From Oscillospiraceae bacterium (GTDB taxonomy: Bacteria > Bacillota > Clostridia > Oscillospirales > Oscillospiraceae): DNA of 40,715 nt. The notes under the pieces were generated by a model, which was not told where the DNA came from, ran no database searches, and saw only the letters and a program-made list of their open reading frames with translations. The stretch lies in NCBI GenBank assembly GCA_017416325.1, contig JAFQCV010000010.1, positions 1-40,715 on the forward strand, read 5' to 3'. A program made the position numbers and the translations under genes. Positions 1 to 6,608 of this stretch are shown here, piece after piece (position 1 is the stretch's first letter; each line of letters starts with the position of its first letter).

Positions 1-148
1 ATAATCTAGAGCAACTATAAACATAACTAATAGTCAATTAACGCAAAGCCTTCTAAAATGATGAATCTGTGGAAGAAATATGTGTGTTTCTGCCGGGATT
101 TTGTTGATTTAAGTCAAGTCCGTTATGAACACCCGTACCAAAGAAATC

Positions 149-180
149 ACCCGGTATCTGTTCGGATACCGGGTTTTTCT
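149..180 (+). terminator. Rho-independent terminator
   Basis: A 10-bp stem (ACCCGGTATC / GATACCGGGT) with a 6-nt loop is followed by TTTTCT. It would end a rightward transcript starting left of the window. The rest of 1-257 is AT-rich and shows no gene I can support. Confidence 0.75.
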
Positions 181-239
181 TGCATATATGGCTCTTTTTG
201 GGCTTGAAATGTGGAGATGTTCATGGGCAGCCTGTTTTG

Positions 240-260
240 TTTCCCTTTTGTTTTCCCTTA
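240..260 (+). repeat. Possible integrase arm-type site, left copy
   Basis: The 21-bp sequence TTTCCCTTttGTTTTCCCTTa recurs at 12052-12072 with 19 of 21 matches in the same orientation. One copy lies near each end of the element, the layout expected for integrase or Xis arm sites. This copy overlaps the last codon of int. The role is inferred from position only. Confidence 0.4.
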
Positions 261-1430
261 TCCGTTCACGGCTTTTATGAATTGATCCAACTGGGCGGCG
301 CTTTCCTGCTTCATTTTCTCTGTGACATGACCGTATACATCCAGGGTAAAGGCTGCCGTAGCGTGCCCTAAATTTTCCTGCACGGTTTTTATATCGTTGC
401 CGGATCTGATGGAAGCCACGGCGTAAGAGTGCCGCAGATCATGGAAACGGGTCTCAGGGCTGCCGATCTGTTCCATAACTTTCTTAAAGGATTTATACAC
501 GGATGAGGCAGATAGATGGTGCCCCAGCTCGTCAGTAAAGACAAAGCCACTATCCTCCCACAAGGGTCCGTACCGGAGTCGATTCTCCAGCTGCTTTCGT
601 TTCACATCACGCAGCACCTTCACCACAGAGGCGGCAAGTGTGATCGAACGGCATTTGCTGTTCTTTGTGGGGACCATTTGATACTGTCCACCGCTGCCAC
701 GGATCAGCTGCAGCTGCTTGTCTACCGTAATCGTACCTTTGGTGAGGTCCACACAGTCCCACAGCAGGCCCAGGGCTTCACCTTCACGCATTCCAGTGAA
801 CAGGGTAACGGTGAACAGATCGCCAAATTGGTGGCCTTGGATAGCCTTCAGGAAGGCTGTGATCATATCTTCATCCAGGGGCTTTAATTCTTTGCGGATC
901 GCCCGGGGCAGAATGCACGAATCTGCCGGGTTGGTTTTAATATATCCGTTGGATACCGCCTGCTGCAGGGCTTTGTGGAGAATTCCGTGGATGTTCTTTA
1001 CAGTCTTAGGCGCAAGCCCCTCTTTGCTTAGTCCATTATAATAGCTCTGGACAGTATGAGGTGTGAGGGATTCCAGCTTCACGGCTCCCAGTCCTGGCTT
1101 GATCCTGGACCTGATAACGCTCTTGTAAAGGTCAACTGTCCGGGGCTTGACTGCTCCCAGGTATTCCGCTGTCCAGATATCCAGCCATTGCCCCACGGTC
1201 ATTCTGCTGGGAGCAGAGTAGGTACCTGCATCAATGGCGGCGGTGGCTGCCTTCAGCTTTTGGGCTACCTCTTTCTGCGTCTTGCCGGTGATTGACCGTT
1301 GGATCTGCTTGCCGGTGCCCGGATCTCGGCCAGTTGTATAGCGGGCCTCCCAGTAGGTGTATTCTTTGCCGTTTCTTGTGATCGTCTTCTTGCGGATCGT
1401 GCCGGTACCGGCTGCTGCTTTTCTTGCCAT
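258..1430 (-). CDS. int: Tyrosine recombinase (phage integrase)
   Basis: Catalyses site-specific integration and excision of the element. The N-terminal ~60 residues (GTIRKK, a WEARY-type beta strand segment, GKTQKEVAQKL) resemble the AP2-like arm-binding domain. A SAM-like core-binding domain with the phrase TVGQWLDIW follows. The C-terminal catalytic domain shows TGMREGEALGL (first Arg), HDLRHSYAV (H-x-x-R) and LGHATAAFTLDVYGHV (late His and nucleophilic Tyr). At 390 aa it has the normal length. I chose the ATG at 1430 because it follows a GAAAGG-type ribosome binding site and begins the conserved basic segment; an upstream ATG at 1460 lacks such support. The gene points out of the element, as is common for integrases near an attachment site. 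Confidence 0.95.
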   Translation of the reverse strand: MARKAAAGTGTIRKKTITRNGKEYTYWEARYTTGRDPGTGKQIQRSITGKTQKEVAQKLKAATAAIDAGTYSAPSRMTVGQWLDIWTAEYLGAVKPRTVDLYKSVIRSRIKPGLGAVKLESLTPHTVQSYYNGLSKEGLAPKTVKNIHGILHKALQQAVSNGYIKTNPADSCILPRAIRKELKPLDEDMITAFLKAIQGHQFGDLFTVTLFTGMREGEALGLLWDCVDLTKGTITVDKQLQLIRGSGGQYQMVPTKNSKCRSITLAASVVKVLRDVKRKQLENRLRYGPLWEDSGFVFTDELGHHLSASSVYKSFKKVMEQIGSPETRFHDLRHSYAVASIRSGNDIKTVQENLGHATAAFTLDVYGHVTEKMKQESAAQLDQFIKAVNG

Positions 1431-1450
1431 GGTGTTTTTTCCTTTCGTAT

Positions 1451-1479
1451 TTGACACCACGGCCCAGAGGTGATATAAT
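1451..1479 (+). promoter_or_regulatory. Consensus sigma-A promoter for a candidate small RNA
   Basis: TTGACA at 1451-1456, a 17-bp spacer and TATAAT at 1474-1479 give a perfect consensus promoter facing right. No open reading frame of note follows; the transcript would run into the terminator near 1570. It lies directly upstream of, and divergent from, int. Confidence 0.8.
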
Positions 1480-1485
1480 AAATGG

Positions 1486-1570
1486 GCATAGTGATGCCTT
1501 GATTTAGTCGTCGGGTTTCATTTGTGCGTTGCCGCCACAGTGGTTGCCGCCGCTGTGGTGGTTTTCTTTT
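1486..1570 (+). ncRNA. Candidate small RNA of about 85 nt
   Basis: A transcript from the consensus promoter at 1451-1479 would start near 1486 and end at a stem CCGCCACAG (1532-1540) / CTGTGGTGG (1553-1561) followed by TTTTCTTTT. A short 5' hairpin (GGCAT-AGTG-ATGCC) is also present. The only frame from the first ATG (1481) is seven codons at most. It sits between divergent int and the 3' end of the KilA-N gene. I recognise no known RNA family. The promoter-terminator pair is seen; the function is unknown. Confidence 0.55.
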
Positions 1571-1618
1571 GCCTGATATTCTGAGTTATTAATCTGGTGT
1601 TGATAGTGCCAGATTGGT

Positions 1619-2494
1619 TTAGGCTTGGGGTAATTTGAGTTGGTTGTGCATATCGTTTAGCTTTCTTGTTCCGGCGCTGTCTGCAAGGGTTTTTAACTGA
1701 GATACGGCCATTTTGCGAAGCTGCTCAAGTCTTTCACGCTGCGGCACTCTCTGCTCCAAAAGCATAGCATTGGCTGTTTCGAGATTTGTCATAACGAGCA
1801 GCTGTTCAATGCTGGCATAATCTCGCATATTCCCTTTTAACTCTGGATTCTCTGTCCGCCACTGTTTTGCAGTTTTTCCAAACAATGCTACATTCAGTAC
1901 ATCTGCCTCATCAGCATAGATAAATCCCTGCTGATGTTTAGGCAGTTCCGGCGGGATGAGATTTTCTTTGATTGCGTCCGTATGGATGCGGTAATTGGCA
2001 CTGGCCAGAATCCGCTTGACATTCCACTCCAGGGCAAAGCGGTGGCTCTCGTCGTCTTTGAGCCGTTGATAATCTTTGATTATATACAGCTTAAACTCCG
2101 GGGAGAGCCAAGACGCAAACTCAAATGCAATATCCTTGTGGGCGTAAGTACCGCCACCGTAACGGCCGGATTTGGAAACGATACCAATGGCGTTTGTTTC
2201 TTTAATCCATTTGCGAGGTGAGAGAGTAAAAGCATTCTCACCAGACTCATTTTTAAACCTATCGAAAACGATAGGGTTAAAACTGGGATTGTTTAGTTTT
2301 TCCCATAGGCCAAGAAACTGTATTGTGCTTGTGGTACGCAACCAATTGCACACGACGATATACGGTTCACTGGGGTTTTTGTGTTTGGCAATATCAGTAA
2401 GGGAAATATAATCATCATCGTTCCCGACTGTAGTTACAACGGAAATATCCACACCGTCGGCATGAATAACACTTTCAACTTTTTTGTTTGCCAT
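1619..2494 (-). CDS. KilA-N domain protein
   Basis: 291 aa. The N-terminal ~130 residues carry KilA-N features: the phrase YISLTDIAKHKN, a WLRTTSTIQFLGLWE segment, and the signature stretch SGRYGGGTYAHKDIAFEFASWLSPEFKLYI. This domain is thought to bind DNA and is found in many phage and large-virus regulators. The C-terminal half is helical and contains an LNVALFGKTAKQWR segment also seen in other phage KilA-N/antirepressor-type proteins. Start ATG 2494 follows an AGGAGGTAAT-type site. It lies 62 bp downstream of the repressor gene on the same strand, so it is probably co-transcribed and expressed in the integrated state. An antirepressor or lysogeny-linked regulatory role is inference. Confidence 0.85.
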   Translation of the reverse strand: MANKKVESVIHADGVDISVVTTVGNDDDYISLTDIAKHKNPSEPYIVVCNWLRTTSTIQFLGLWEKLNNPSFNPIVFDRFKNESGENAFTLSPRKWIKETNAIGIVSKSGRYGGGTYAHKDIAFEFASWLSPEFKLYIIKDYQRLKDDESHRFALEWNVKRILASANYRIHTDAIKENLIPPELPKHQQGFIYADEADVLNVALFGKTAKQWRTENPELKGNMRDYASIEQLLVMTNLETANAMLLEQRVPQRERLEQLRKMAVSQLKTLADSAGTRKLNDMHNQLKLPQA

Positions 2495-2531
2495 AGATTA
2501 CCTCCTTGGTGAATGGTATAGTGTAGATTGT

Positions 2532-2564
2532 CCGTCCTAGGTTAGTCCTGGGACGGTTATTTTT
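2532..2564 (+). terminator. Rightward terminator between repressor and KilA-N genes
   Basis: The stem CCGTCCTAGG / CCTGGGACGG with a 5-nt loop is followed by TTATTTTTT. It reads on the plus strand, opposite to both flanking genes, and overlaps the repressor stop codon. I see no good plus-strand promoter for it, so it may block readthrough entering antisense to the repressor. Confidence 0.5.
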
Positions 2565-2913
2565 TATACTTGGGGATCTCCGTCAGCTCCTCGACACGCT
2601 CGACGGCTTTGCTTTGGCCCTCGTCATTTAGCTGGTCAAATAGGCTGTTGATTAGATCCTTATAGGGATTGGCCGCAAGGGCAGCTTTCTTTTCACTTTC
2701 AGGAAGTGTTGACCAAAAGTCACTACCTACCAGATCTGATACCGTAACGCCGATAGCTAATGCAATTCTGCGTATTTGTTCCAGATGAGGCTGACGTTTT
2801 CCAGCTTCGTACAGTCGAAGGCTATTGACGGCTATTTTTGCCCTTTGAGCGACAACTGCCTGTGTTAATCCTTTTTTCTTGCGTGCTTCCCGGATTTGCT
2901 GTCCAATTTCCAT
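2557..2913 (-). CDS. XRE-family repressor (cI-like)
   Basis: 118 aa. Residues 1-60 form a lambda-repressor-like helix-turn-helix (IGQQIREARKKKGLTQAVVAQ, then NSLRLYEAGKRQPH), and the rest is a short charged tail ending ELTEIPKYKK. There is no Ser/Lys LexA-type cleavage domain, so induction would need another route, for example an antirepressor or ImmA-type protease. I chose ATG 2913 because a GGGGGTG site precedes it and the HTH begins immediately. It diverges from the Cro-like gene across a control region with three matching dyads. Its likely job is maintaining lysogeny. Confidence 0.88.
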   Translation of the reverse strand: MEIGQQIREARKKKGLTQAVVAQRAKIAVNSLRLYEAGKRQPHLEQIRRIALAIGVTVSDLVGSDFWSTLPESEKKAALAANPYKDLINSLFDQLNDEGQSKAVERVEELTEIPKYKK

Positions 2914-2935
2914 TGATACACCCCCTTTGGAGGTA

Positions 2936-3039
2936 AGTATATCACATAACCACGTTTGTGGCAATAATTTTTTGAAAATAGATTGACAAAAACCATCAAA
3001 GCGGTTATATTATACACATAGATAACCACATTAGTGGTT
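2936..3039. promoter_or_regulatory. Lysogeny switch: two divergent promoters and three dyad operators
   Basis: The leftward promoter for the repressor is TTGCCA (complement of 2959-2964), 17 bp, TATACT (complement of 2936-2941). The rightward promoter is TTGACA 2983-2988, 17 bp, TATATT 3006-3011. Three dyads of form AACCAY-NNN-RYGGTT occur at 2948-2962, 2991-3006 and 3024-3039. The first overlaps the leftward promoter, the second lies between the rightward -35 and -10, and the third covers the rightward transcript start region. The arrangement parallels lambda-type OR logic; binding by the flanking repressor and Cro-like protein is inferred. Confidence 0.8.
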
Positions 3040-3057
3040 AGAAAAGGGGGTGGAACA

Positions 3058-3255
3058 ATGAAAATTGACACGAAAAAGGTTGTTTTGATTCTTGCAGAAC
3101 AGGGGTTGACAAAGACAGCTCTTGCAGAGCGTAGCGGAATGTCACGGCAGAACATTAGTACAATCCTGGGGCGTGGAACCTGCGAGCCTGCAACAGCAGG
3201 GAAACTGGCCAAAGGTTTAGGTGTGTCTGTAGCTGAAATTACAAAGGAGGAATAA
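3058..3255 (+). CDS. Cro-like XRE-family regulator
   Basis: 65 aa, essentially a single helix-turn-helix domain: KTALAERSGMSRQNISTIL forms the HTH, followed by a short wing with GTCEPATAGKLAKGLGVSVAEI. ATG 3058 follows AAAAGGGGG; an upstream in-frame start at 3034 would lie inside operator 3. As first gene of the rightward early operon, opposite a cI-like repressor, it is probably the lytic-side regulator. Confidence 0.85.
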   Translation: MKIDTKKVVLILAEQGLTKTALAERSGMSRQNISTILGRGTCEPATAGKLAKGLGVSVAEITKEE

Positions 3256-3257
3256 CC

Positions 3258-3458
3258 ATGTCAGCAGTCGAAAGTTTAACCATGAGCGTTGAGGAAGCGG
3301 CCCAGCAGCTGGGGATCTGTACAAAGATCGCCTATCAGCTGACCCACCGGGCTGACTTCCCAACAATTAAGATCGGACGGCGTACCCGGGTATCTCGTGA
3401 AGGTCTACGGGAATGGGTGCGCAGCCAGGAGCAGAACAGAATGGAGGTTGCACAATGA
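3258..3458 (+). CDS. Excisionase-like winged HTH protein (HTH_17 type)
   Basis: 66 aa. The phrase MSVEEAAQQLGICTKIAYQL, then FPTIKIGRRTRVSREGLREWV, is the typical layout of the MerR-like helix-turn-helix domain of excisionase-family proteins. It follows the Cro-like gene by two bases after an AAAGGAGGAATAACC ribosome binding site, so the two are translationally close. A role in excision directionality is inferred from family and from the integrase on the same element; a purely transcriptional role is possible. Confidence 0.8.
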   Translation: MSAVESLTMSVEEAAQQLGICTKIAYQLTHRADFPTIKIGRRTRVSREGLREWVRSQEQNRMEVAQ

Positions 3459-3796
3459 AAACCACAACGACAATTAAGGCGTTTGCCTACCCTGTGATTA
3501 TCAAGGACCACCGCACCTGCGAAAAGTTTGAGGATGTGATCGTACTCCCGAAGGAGTGGTTGCAGATCTGCGGCAGTGATGGCGTGAACATCTGCGACGA
3601 TAAGCATATGATTTACCGGGCCTATAATGTCAAGGGCTACGAGGTTCTGGAGGTCGGCAAGCGGCGCAGCGTACAGCTCACTGTGGATCTGGAGGAACTG
3701 TACAACAAGCAGGCCCGGATGGAACGGGTGCAGGTATTTGGTAAAGCCCACACCGATGCACAGCTGGATAACCAGGAGGCTGATGCCTGTGATTAA
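3455..3796 (+). CDS. Hypothetical element protein, 113 aa
   Basis: I do not recognise this protein. The ATG at 3455 overlaps the preceding TGA (ATGA), and a GGAGG motif sits within the end of the upstream gene. The sequence mixes beta-rich segments (IKAFAYPVIIKDHRTC, EDVIVLPKEWLQIC) with an acidic C-terminus. It has three cysteines with no clear metal-binding spacing. Its place between the excisionase-like gene and the RepA-like ATPase, and the 14-bp overlap with the latter, put it in the early operon. Confidence 0.75.
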   Translation: MKTTTTIKAFAYPVIIKDHRTCEKFEDVIVLPKEWLQICGSDGVNICDDKHMIYRAYNVKGYEVLEVGKRRSVQLTVDLEELYNKQARMERVQVFGKAHTDAQLDNQEADACD

Positions 3797-4856
3797 AGGG
3801 GTGGCACCATGGGAGCGGGACGACGATAACGACGATCTGGGCTGGCCTGAGAATCTAGGGGATGCTTTTAACGGTATTCCGGCTTTATCCCCACACCTGA
3901 TCGAAGGGGTTCTTCGTAAAGGTCACAAGATGCTGATTGCTGGACCCTCCAAAGCAGGAAAATCCTATAGCCTAATTGAACTATGCTGTGCAATAGCTGA
4001 AGGTAGATCCTGGCTTGGTTGGGACTGTGCTCAAGGTCGAGTGCTCTATGTGAATTTCGAATTAGATGCTGCAAGCTGCTTGCATCGATTCAAAGACATA
4101 TATACGGCTCTTGGTTGGGCGCATGACCATATCAAAAACATCACTGTTTGGAATCTGCGAGGCCACACCCTTCCATTAGACAAACTTACGCCGTTATTGA
4201 TCCGCAGGGCAAAGTACAAGGGCTATGCAGCCATAATCATCGATCCTATCTACAAAGTACTTACCGGCAACGAGAATAACGCTTATGCAATGGCACAGTT
4301 CGTCAATTATTTTGATCAAATTGCCTATGCGTGTAACTGCGCAGTAATTTACTGCCATCACCACAGCAAGGGCGATCAGAGTTGGAAGCGCTCTATGGAT
4401 CGTGCTTCTGGATCCGGCGTGTTTGCCCGGGATGTGGATGCACTGCTAGATATGACAGAGCTGGAATTACCACAATACCGTCGACGTGAGGGTGTCACGG
4501 CGTGGCGTGTAACGGGCACCCTTCGTGAGTTTCAGTCATTCCCACCGGTTGACGTGTGGTTTGATTCCCCCCTTCATGTGATGGAGCATTTTGACAAAAA
4601 AGAGGTAGCACCGCACCATGAGCTACAGCCTCACCAACGAGCAATGAACGCCCGGAAATCTAAGGAACAGAAATTAAAAGAACGTAAGCGGCGGCTGGAG
4701 GCGGCATACGACATTTGTTCCGCTGATGGTCCGGTAACTGTTTCTACTCTGGCTGAATACCTAGGTGTTACCAATCAAAGTATCCGCAACAGTGTCGATG
4801 AACATCCAGGCTTTACACGTGAAAATGGCGTTATATCGAGAGTTTTCCACAGGTGA
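3783..4856 (+). CDS. RepA-type AAA/RecA-fold ATPase (replicative helicase-like)
   Basis: 357 aa. Walker A is GPSKAGKS at residues 54-61. Walker B is the hydrophobic run before IIIDPI near residue 150. A HHHSKG motif follows near residue 182, as in RSF1010 RepA-like hexameric helicases and the AAA_25 family. The C-terminal ~60 residues form a basic region and a winged-HTH-like segment (VSTLAEYLGVTNQSIRNSV). The start at 3783 overlaps the upstream gene by 14 bp and keeps the N-terminal acidic linker; no better ribosome binding site is seen for later starts in this frame. The role is probably replication of the excised element, supported by repeat-rich DNA directly downstream. Confidence 0.85.
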   Translation: MPVIKGVAPWERDDDNDDLGWPENLGDAFNGIPALSPHLIEGVLRKGHKMLIAGPSKAGKSYSLIELCCAIAEGRSWLGWDCAQGRVLYVNFELDAASCLHRFKDIYTALGWAHDHIKNITVWNLRGHTLPLDKLTPLLIRRAKYKGYAAIIIDPIYKVLTGNENNAYAMAQFVNYFDQIAYACNCAVIYCHHHSKGDQSWKRSMDRASGSGVFARDVDALLDMTELELPQYRRREGVTAWRVTGTLREFQSFPPVDVWFDSPLHVMEHFDKKEVAPHHELQPHQRAMNARKSKEQKLKERKRRLEAAYDICSADGPVTVSTLAEYLGVTNQSIRNSVDEHPGFTRENGVISRVFHR

Positions 4857-5106
4857 AAACAAAGGTCAAAAAAACAGAAATTTTTGGTCTTTGCCGTGCG
4901 GAAAAACAGGGTCAAAAAAACAGTATTATATATATGGAAAATTATGTGCATGTGTGTACCCCCATATGTGGGGGCTAAGAGTACGCCCCACACATGGGGT
5001 AATACACACACTAAGCCGAAGTTTGAGAGAAGGAAGTAAAGTGAAAATTCTGCGAGTTATAATTTACCCGTTGATTTAGGCAAAACAAAAGTTAGGAGGA
5101 TGCATA
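4857..5106 (+). other. Repeat-rich non-coding region, candidate replication origin
   Basis: GGTCAAAAAAACAG occurs twice as an exact direct repeat (4864-4877 and 4910-4923). An AT-rich stretch (TATTATATATATGG) follows. Next come two short dyads, CCCCCA-TATG-TGGGGG (4959-4974) and CCCCA-CACA-TGGGG (4986-4999), enclosed by an outer inverted GTGTGTA/TACACAC. The region lies immediately downstream of the RepA-like gene. Iteron-plus-AT-rich structure beside a replication gene suggests an origin; this is inference. Confidence 0.45.
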
Positions 5107-5271
5107 ATGCCCTTTTACAGAATTTGTCCACTGTGTCACGCATACCTCGATTTTGGAGAACGGTGTGACTGCCAGGACAAAGAAACCGCCCCCGATGCGG
5201 CTAACATCGAGGACGGCCAGGTGGAAAATGGTTTGCCGACCAACATTTCCACCTCCCATTTTAACGAATGA
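5107..5271 (+). CDS. Small zinc-ribbon-like protein, 54 aa
   Basis: A strong TTAGGAGGATGCATA ribosome binding site precedes ATG 5107. The 54-aa product begins MPFYRICPLCHAYLDFGERC and then has DCQDK, so a CxxC pair and a CxC pair could bind one metal ion. The remainder is acidic and polar and ends HFNE. The stop overlaps the start of the ribosome binding region for the next gene. Function unknown; the Cys pattern suggests a small structural zinc site. Confidence 0.75.
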   Translation: MPFYRICPLCHAYLDFGERCDCQDKETAPDAANIEDGQVENGLPTNISTSHFNE

Positions 5272-5288
5272 TCAGGAGGAAATCAAGT

Positions 5289-5588
5289 ATGAAGATCAAG
5301 GAAATTATTCCGGAGTATGAAGCCACGACCGGCAAGAGGGTGTCTCCTTTCGTTGCTCGTTTCGCTGAGCAGATGGATATTGTTGGACAGAGGTTCAATA
5401 TTAAAGGTTATGAAGATGCTGCCCAGGGCAAGCCTGTGCCGTCTGAAAATGTGTTCCAGATGTGGGGCAAGAAGCTCTTTGAGGATGATTCTACTATGGC
5501 TGAGGCGTTGGCAAACCTGGCCCAGCTATACTACATGGACGGTTACGAAGCGAGGATGAAGCGAGGTCAAACGGAGGTTCCGGCATGA
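5289..5588 (+). CDS. Hypothetical element protein, 99 aa
   Basis: I do not recognise this protein. ATG 5289 follows CAGGAGGAAATCAAGT, a clear ribosome binding site, and removes a seven-residue extension available from 5268. The sequence is mostly helical (FVARFAEQMDIVGQRF, MAEALANLAQLYYMDGYEAR) with no membrane segment or cysteine. It overlaps the following gene by 4 bp (ATGA), indicating translational coupling in the early operon. Confidence 0.8.
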   Translation: MKIKEIIPEYEATTGKRVSPFVARFAEQMDIVGQRFNIKGYEDAAQGKPVPSENVFQMWGKKLFEDDSTMAEALANLAQLYYMDGYEARMKRGQTEVPA

Positions 5589-5773
5589 AAATCAAGATCT
5601 CCTACAAGCCCGATGAGGAGAAGGAGGCCGCTGCTTCGGTGGTGGCCTTCCTCCGAATCCACCCGGGGGCGATTGTCCGTAAGAGTGACCGGCACGACCC
5701 TTTTCGCCATATCTACATTGCAACTGAAAAACAGCGGAATCCCCCTTGCAAAAACACCCAAAATGTGGTATAA
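5585..5773 (+). CDS. Hypothetical small basic protein, 62 aa
   Basis: Starts at 5585 inside the ATGA overlap with the preceding gene, with GGAGG just upstream. It begins MKIKISYKPDEEKEAAASVV and contains a central IHPGAIVRKSDRHDPFRHIYI beta-strand pattern, then a polar tail. I do not recognise a named family with certainty. The last codons overlap the -10 element of the next promoter, marking it as the final gene of the early operon. Confidence 0.7.
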   Translation: MKIKISYKPDEEKEAAASVVAFLRIHPGAIVRKSDRHDPFRHIYIATEKQRNPPCKNTQNVV

Positions 5774-5774
5774 T
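5746..5774 (+). promoter_or_regulatory. Sigma-A-type promoter of the late block
   Basis: TTGCAA 5746-5751, a 17-bp spacer and TATAAT 5769-5774. It overlaps the end of the preceding small gene and would start transcription near 5781, ahead of a structured leader and the genes from 5952 onward. Confidence 0.75.
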
Positions 5775-5780
5775 ATAAAA

Positions 5781-5871
5781 CAAAGAATACGGCACAGTAC
5801 CGCCCTCTAGGGTTAGCCATTACCGGCATGGGAAGACAGCTTATTGCTGCTCCTGTGCCGGTTTTCTTTTT
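5781..5871 (+). ncRNA. Structured leader or small RNA ending in a strong terminator-like hairpin
   Basis: Downstream of the promoter, a long hairpin pairs ACCGGCATGGGA (5822-5833) with TCCTGTGCCGGT (5851-5862), including wobble pairs, with a nested CAGC/GCTG stem. TTTTCTTTTT follows directly. The product would be about 90 nt, either a small RNA or a terminated leader that controls readthrough into the late genes. No riboswitch class recognised. Confidence 0.55.
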
Positions 5872-5911
5872 GCCCGGGGTGAGGTTTCTCCTCCTTTCCC
5901 TCACTCCGGGC
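5872..5911 (+). other. Second strong hairpin in the late leader
   Basis: GCCCGGGGTGAGG (5872-5884) pairs with CCTCACTCCGGGC (5899-5911), with one wobble, directly after the U-tract of the previous hairpin. No U-tract follows, so it is not itself a standard terminator. It may be an antiterminator or protein-binding site, or may stabilise the processed mRNA. Confidence 0.5.
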
Positions 5912-5951
5912 CGCCGGCAAAAGGGAGGAAAAAACGAAAGGAGAATTTTTT

Positions 5952-6590
5952 ATGAGTACGCATGTAGGAAAGATGAAGGATGTCCTTGTGTCATTTAACA
6001 CCACGGCGCTGGATATCCGCAAAAAGATGCAGAATGCCCATGCACAGTACAAGGAGGACATTGCTGCAGCGGAGGAAAACAAACTCCGGGAACAGCTCAA
6101 GCAGGCAGAAGCAACGGCGCGAGAGCAGATTGCCGGCATTCTGCAGGAGGCTGTGGCAGCTGCTAAGCAGTGGGCAGCTCCTGACGGTGCCAAGATCGAT
6201 GCCGCGGATCTGGAACTGTTGCGGGGTGATTTCAACCTCTCTACGGAAGATATTCACGGCCTGCTTGTAAAGCATCAGGGCAACGGCGTGATGGTCAATG
6301 CTATCGCAAAGTATGCCAAGGAGCACGGTATCACACCCAGCTACATTCCTAATGTAGAGGATAAGGAGAGTGCCTATGAGGCATTTGCAAATGGTGCCAA
6401 TAACATGATCTCCAATATCGCTGGCAATCTGGGGTATTCCGCAGATAGCGACACGCTGGCGCTGTGGGGGCAGCCTGGTAATATGTCTCAGCGGTTGGAG
6501 CTTGCAATTTTCGGCATTAAGGATCTGTCTGCGGCAGAACCCCCCAAGGCTACGTTTGATTTTGGTTTTAAGCCCTTAGAGGGCCGCTGA
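5952..6590 (+). CDS. Hypothetical helical element protein, 212 aa
   Basis: First gene of the late block, with an AAAGGAGAATTTTTT ribosome binding site. Residues ~15-80 are strongly helical and charged (HAQYKEDIAAAEENKLREQL, KQAEATAREQIAGILQEAVA), likely coiled coil. The C-terminal half is more globular (TEDIHGLLVKHQGNGVMVNA, FDFGFKPLEGR). No cysteine or membrane segment stands out. Position upstream of a tape measure gene makes a structural or assembly role plausible, but it does not look like a standard major tail protein or tail chaperone. Unrecognised. Confidence 0.8.
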   Translation: MSTHVGKMKDVLVSFNTTALDIRKKMQNAHAQYKEDIAAAEENKLREQLKQAEATAREQIAGILQEAVAAAKQWAAPDGAKIDAADLELLRGDFNLSTEDIHGLLVKHQGNGVMVNAIAKYAKEHGITPSYIPNVEDKESAYEAFANGANNMISNIAGNLGYSADSDTLALWGQPGNMSQRLELAIFGIKDLSAAEPPKATFDFGFKPLEGR

Positions 6591-6608
6591 TAAAGAAAGG
6601 GGATAACT

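Noticed and set aside
121-180. A tRNA 3' end before the terminator at 149-180 (CACCCGTACCA)
   Set aside because: No T-loop with TTCRANNC at the right distance and no pairing acceptor strand upstream, so it is not a tRNA and does not match the tRNA-fMet fragment on the right.
4765-5079. A frame after the RepA-like gene that could be joined by slippage on A7 runs
   Set aside because: The runs lie beyond the RepA-like stop codon and the translated frame has no domain; the region is better explained as repeats.
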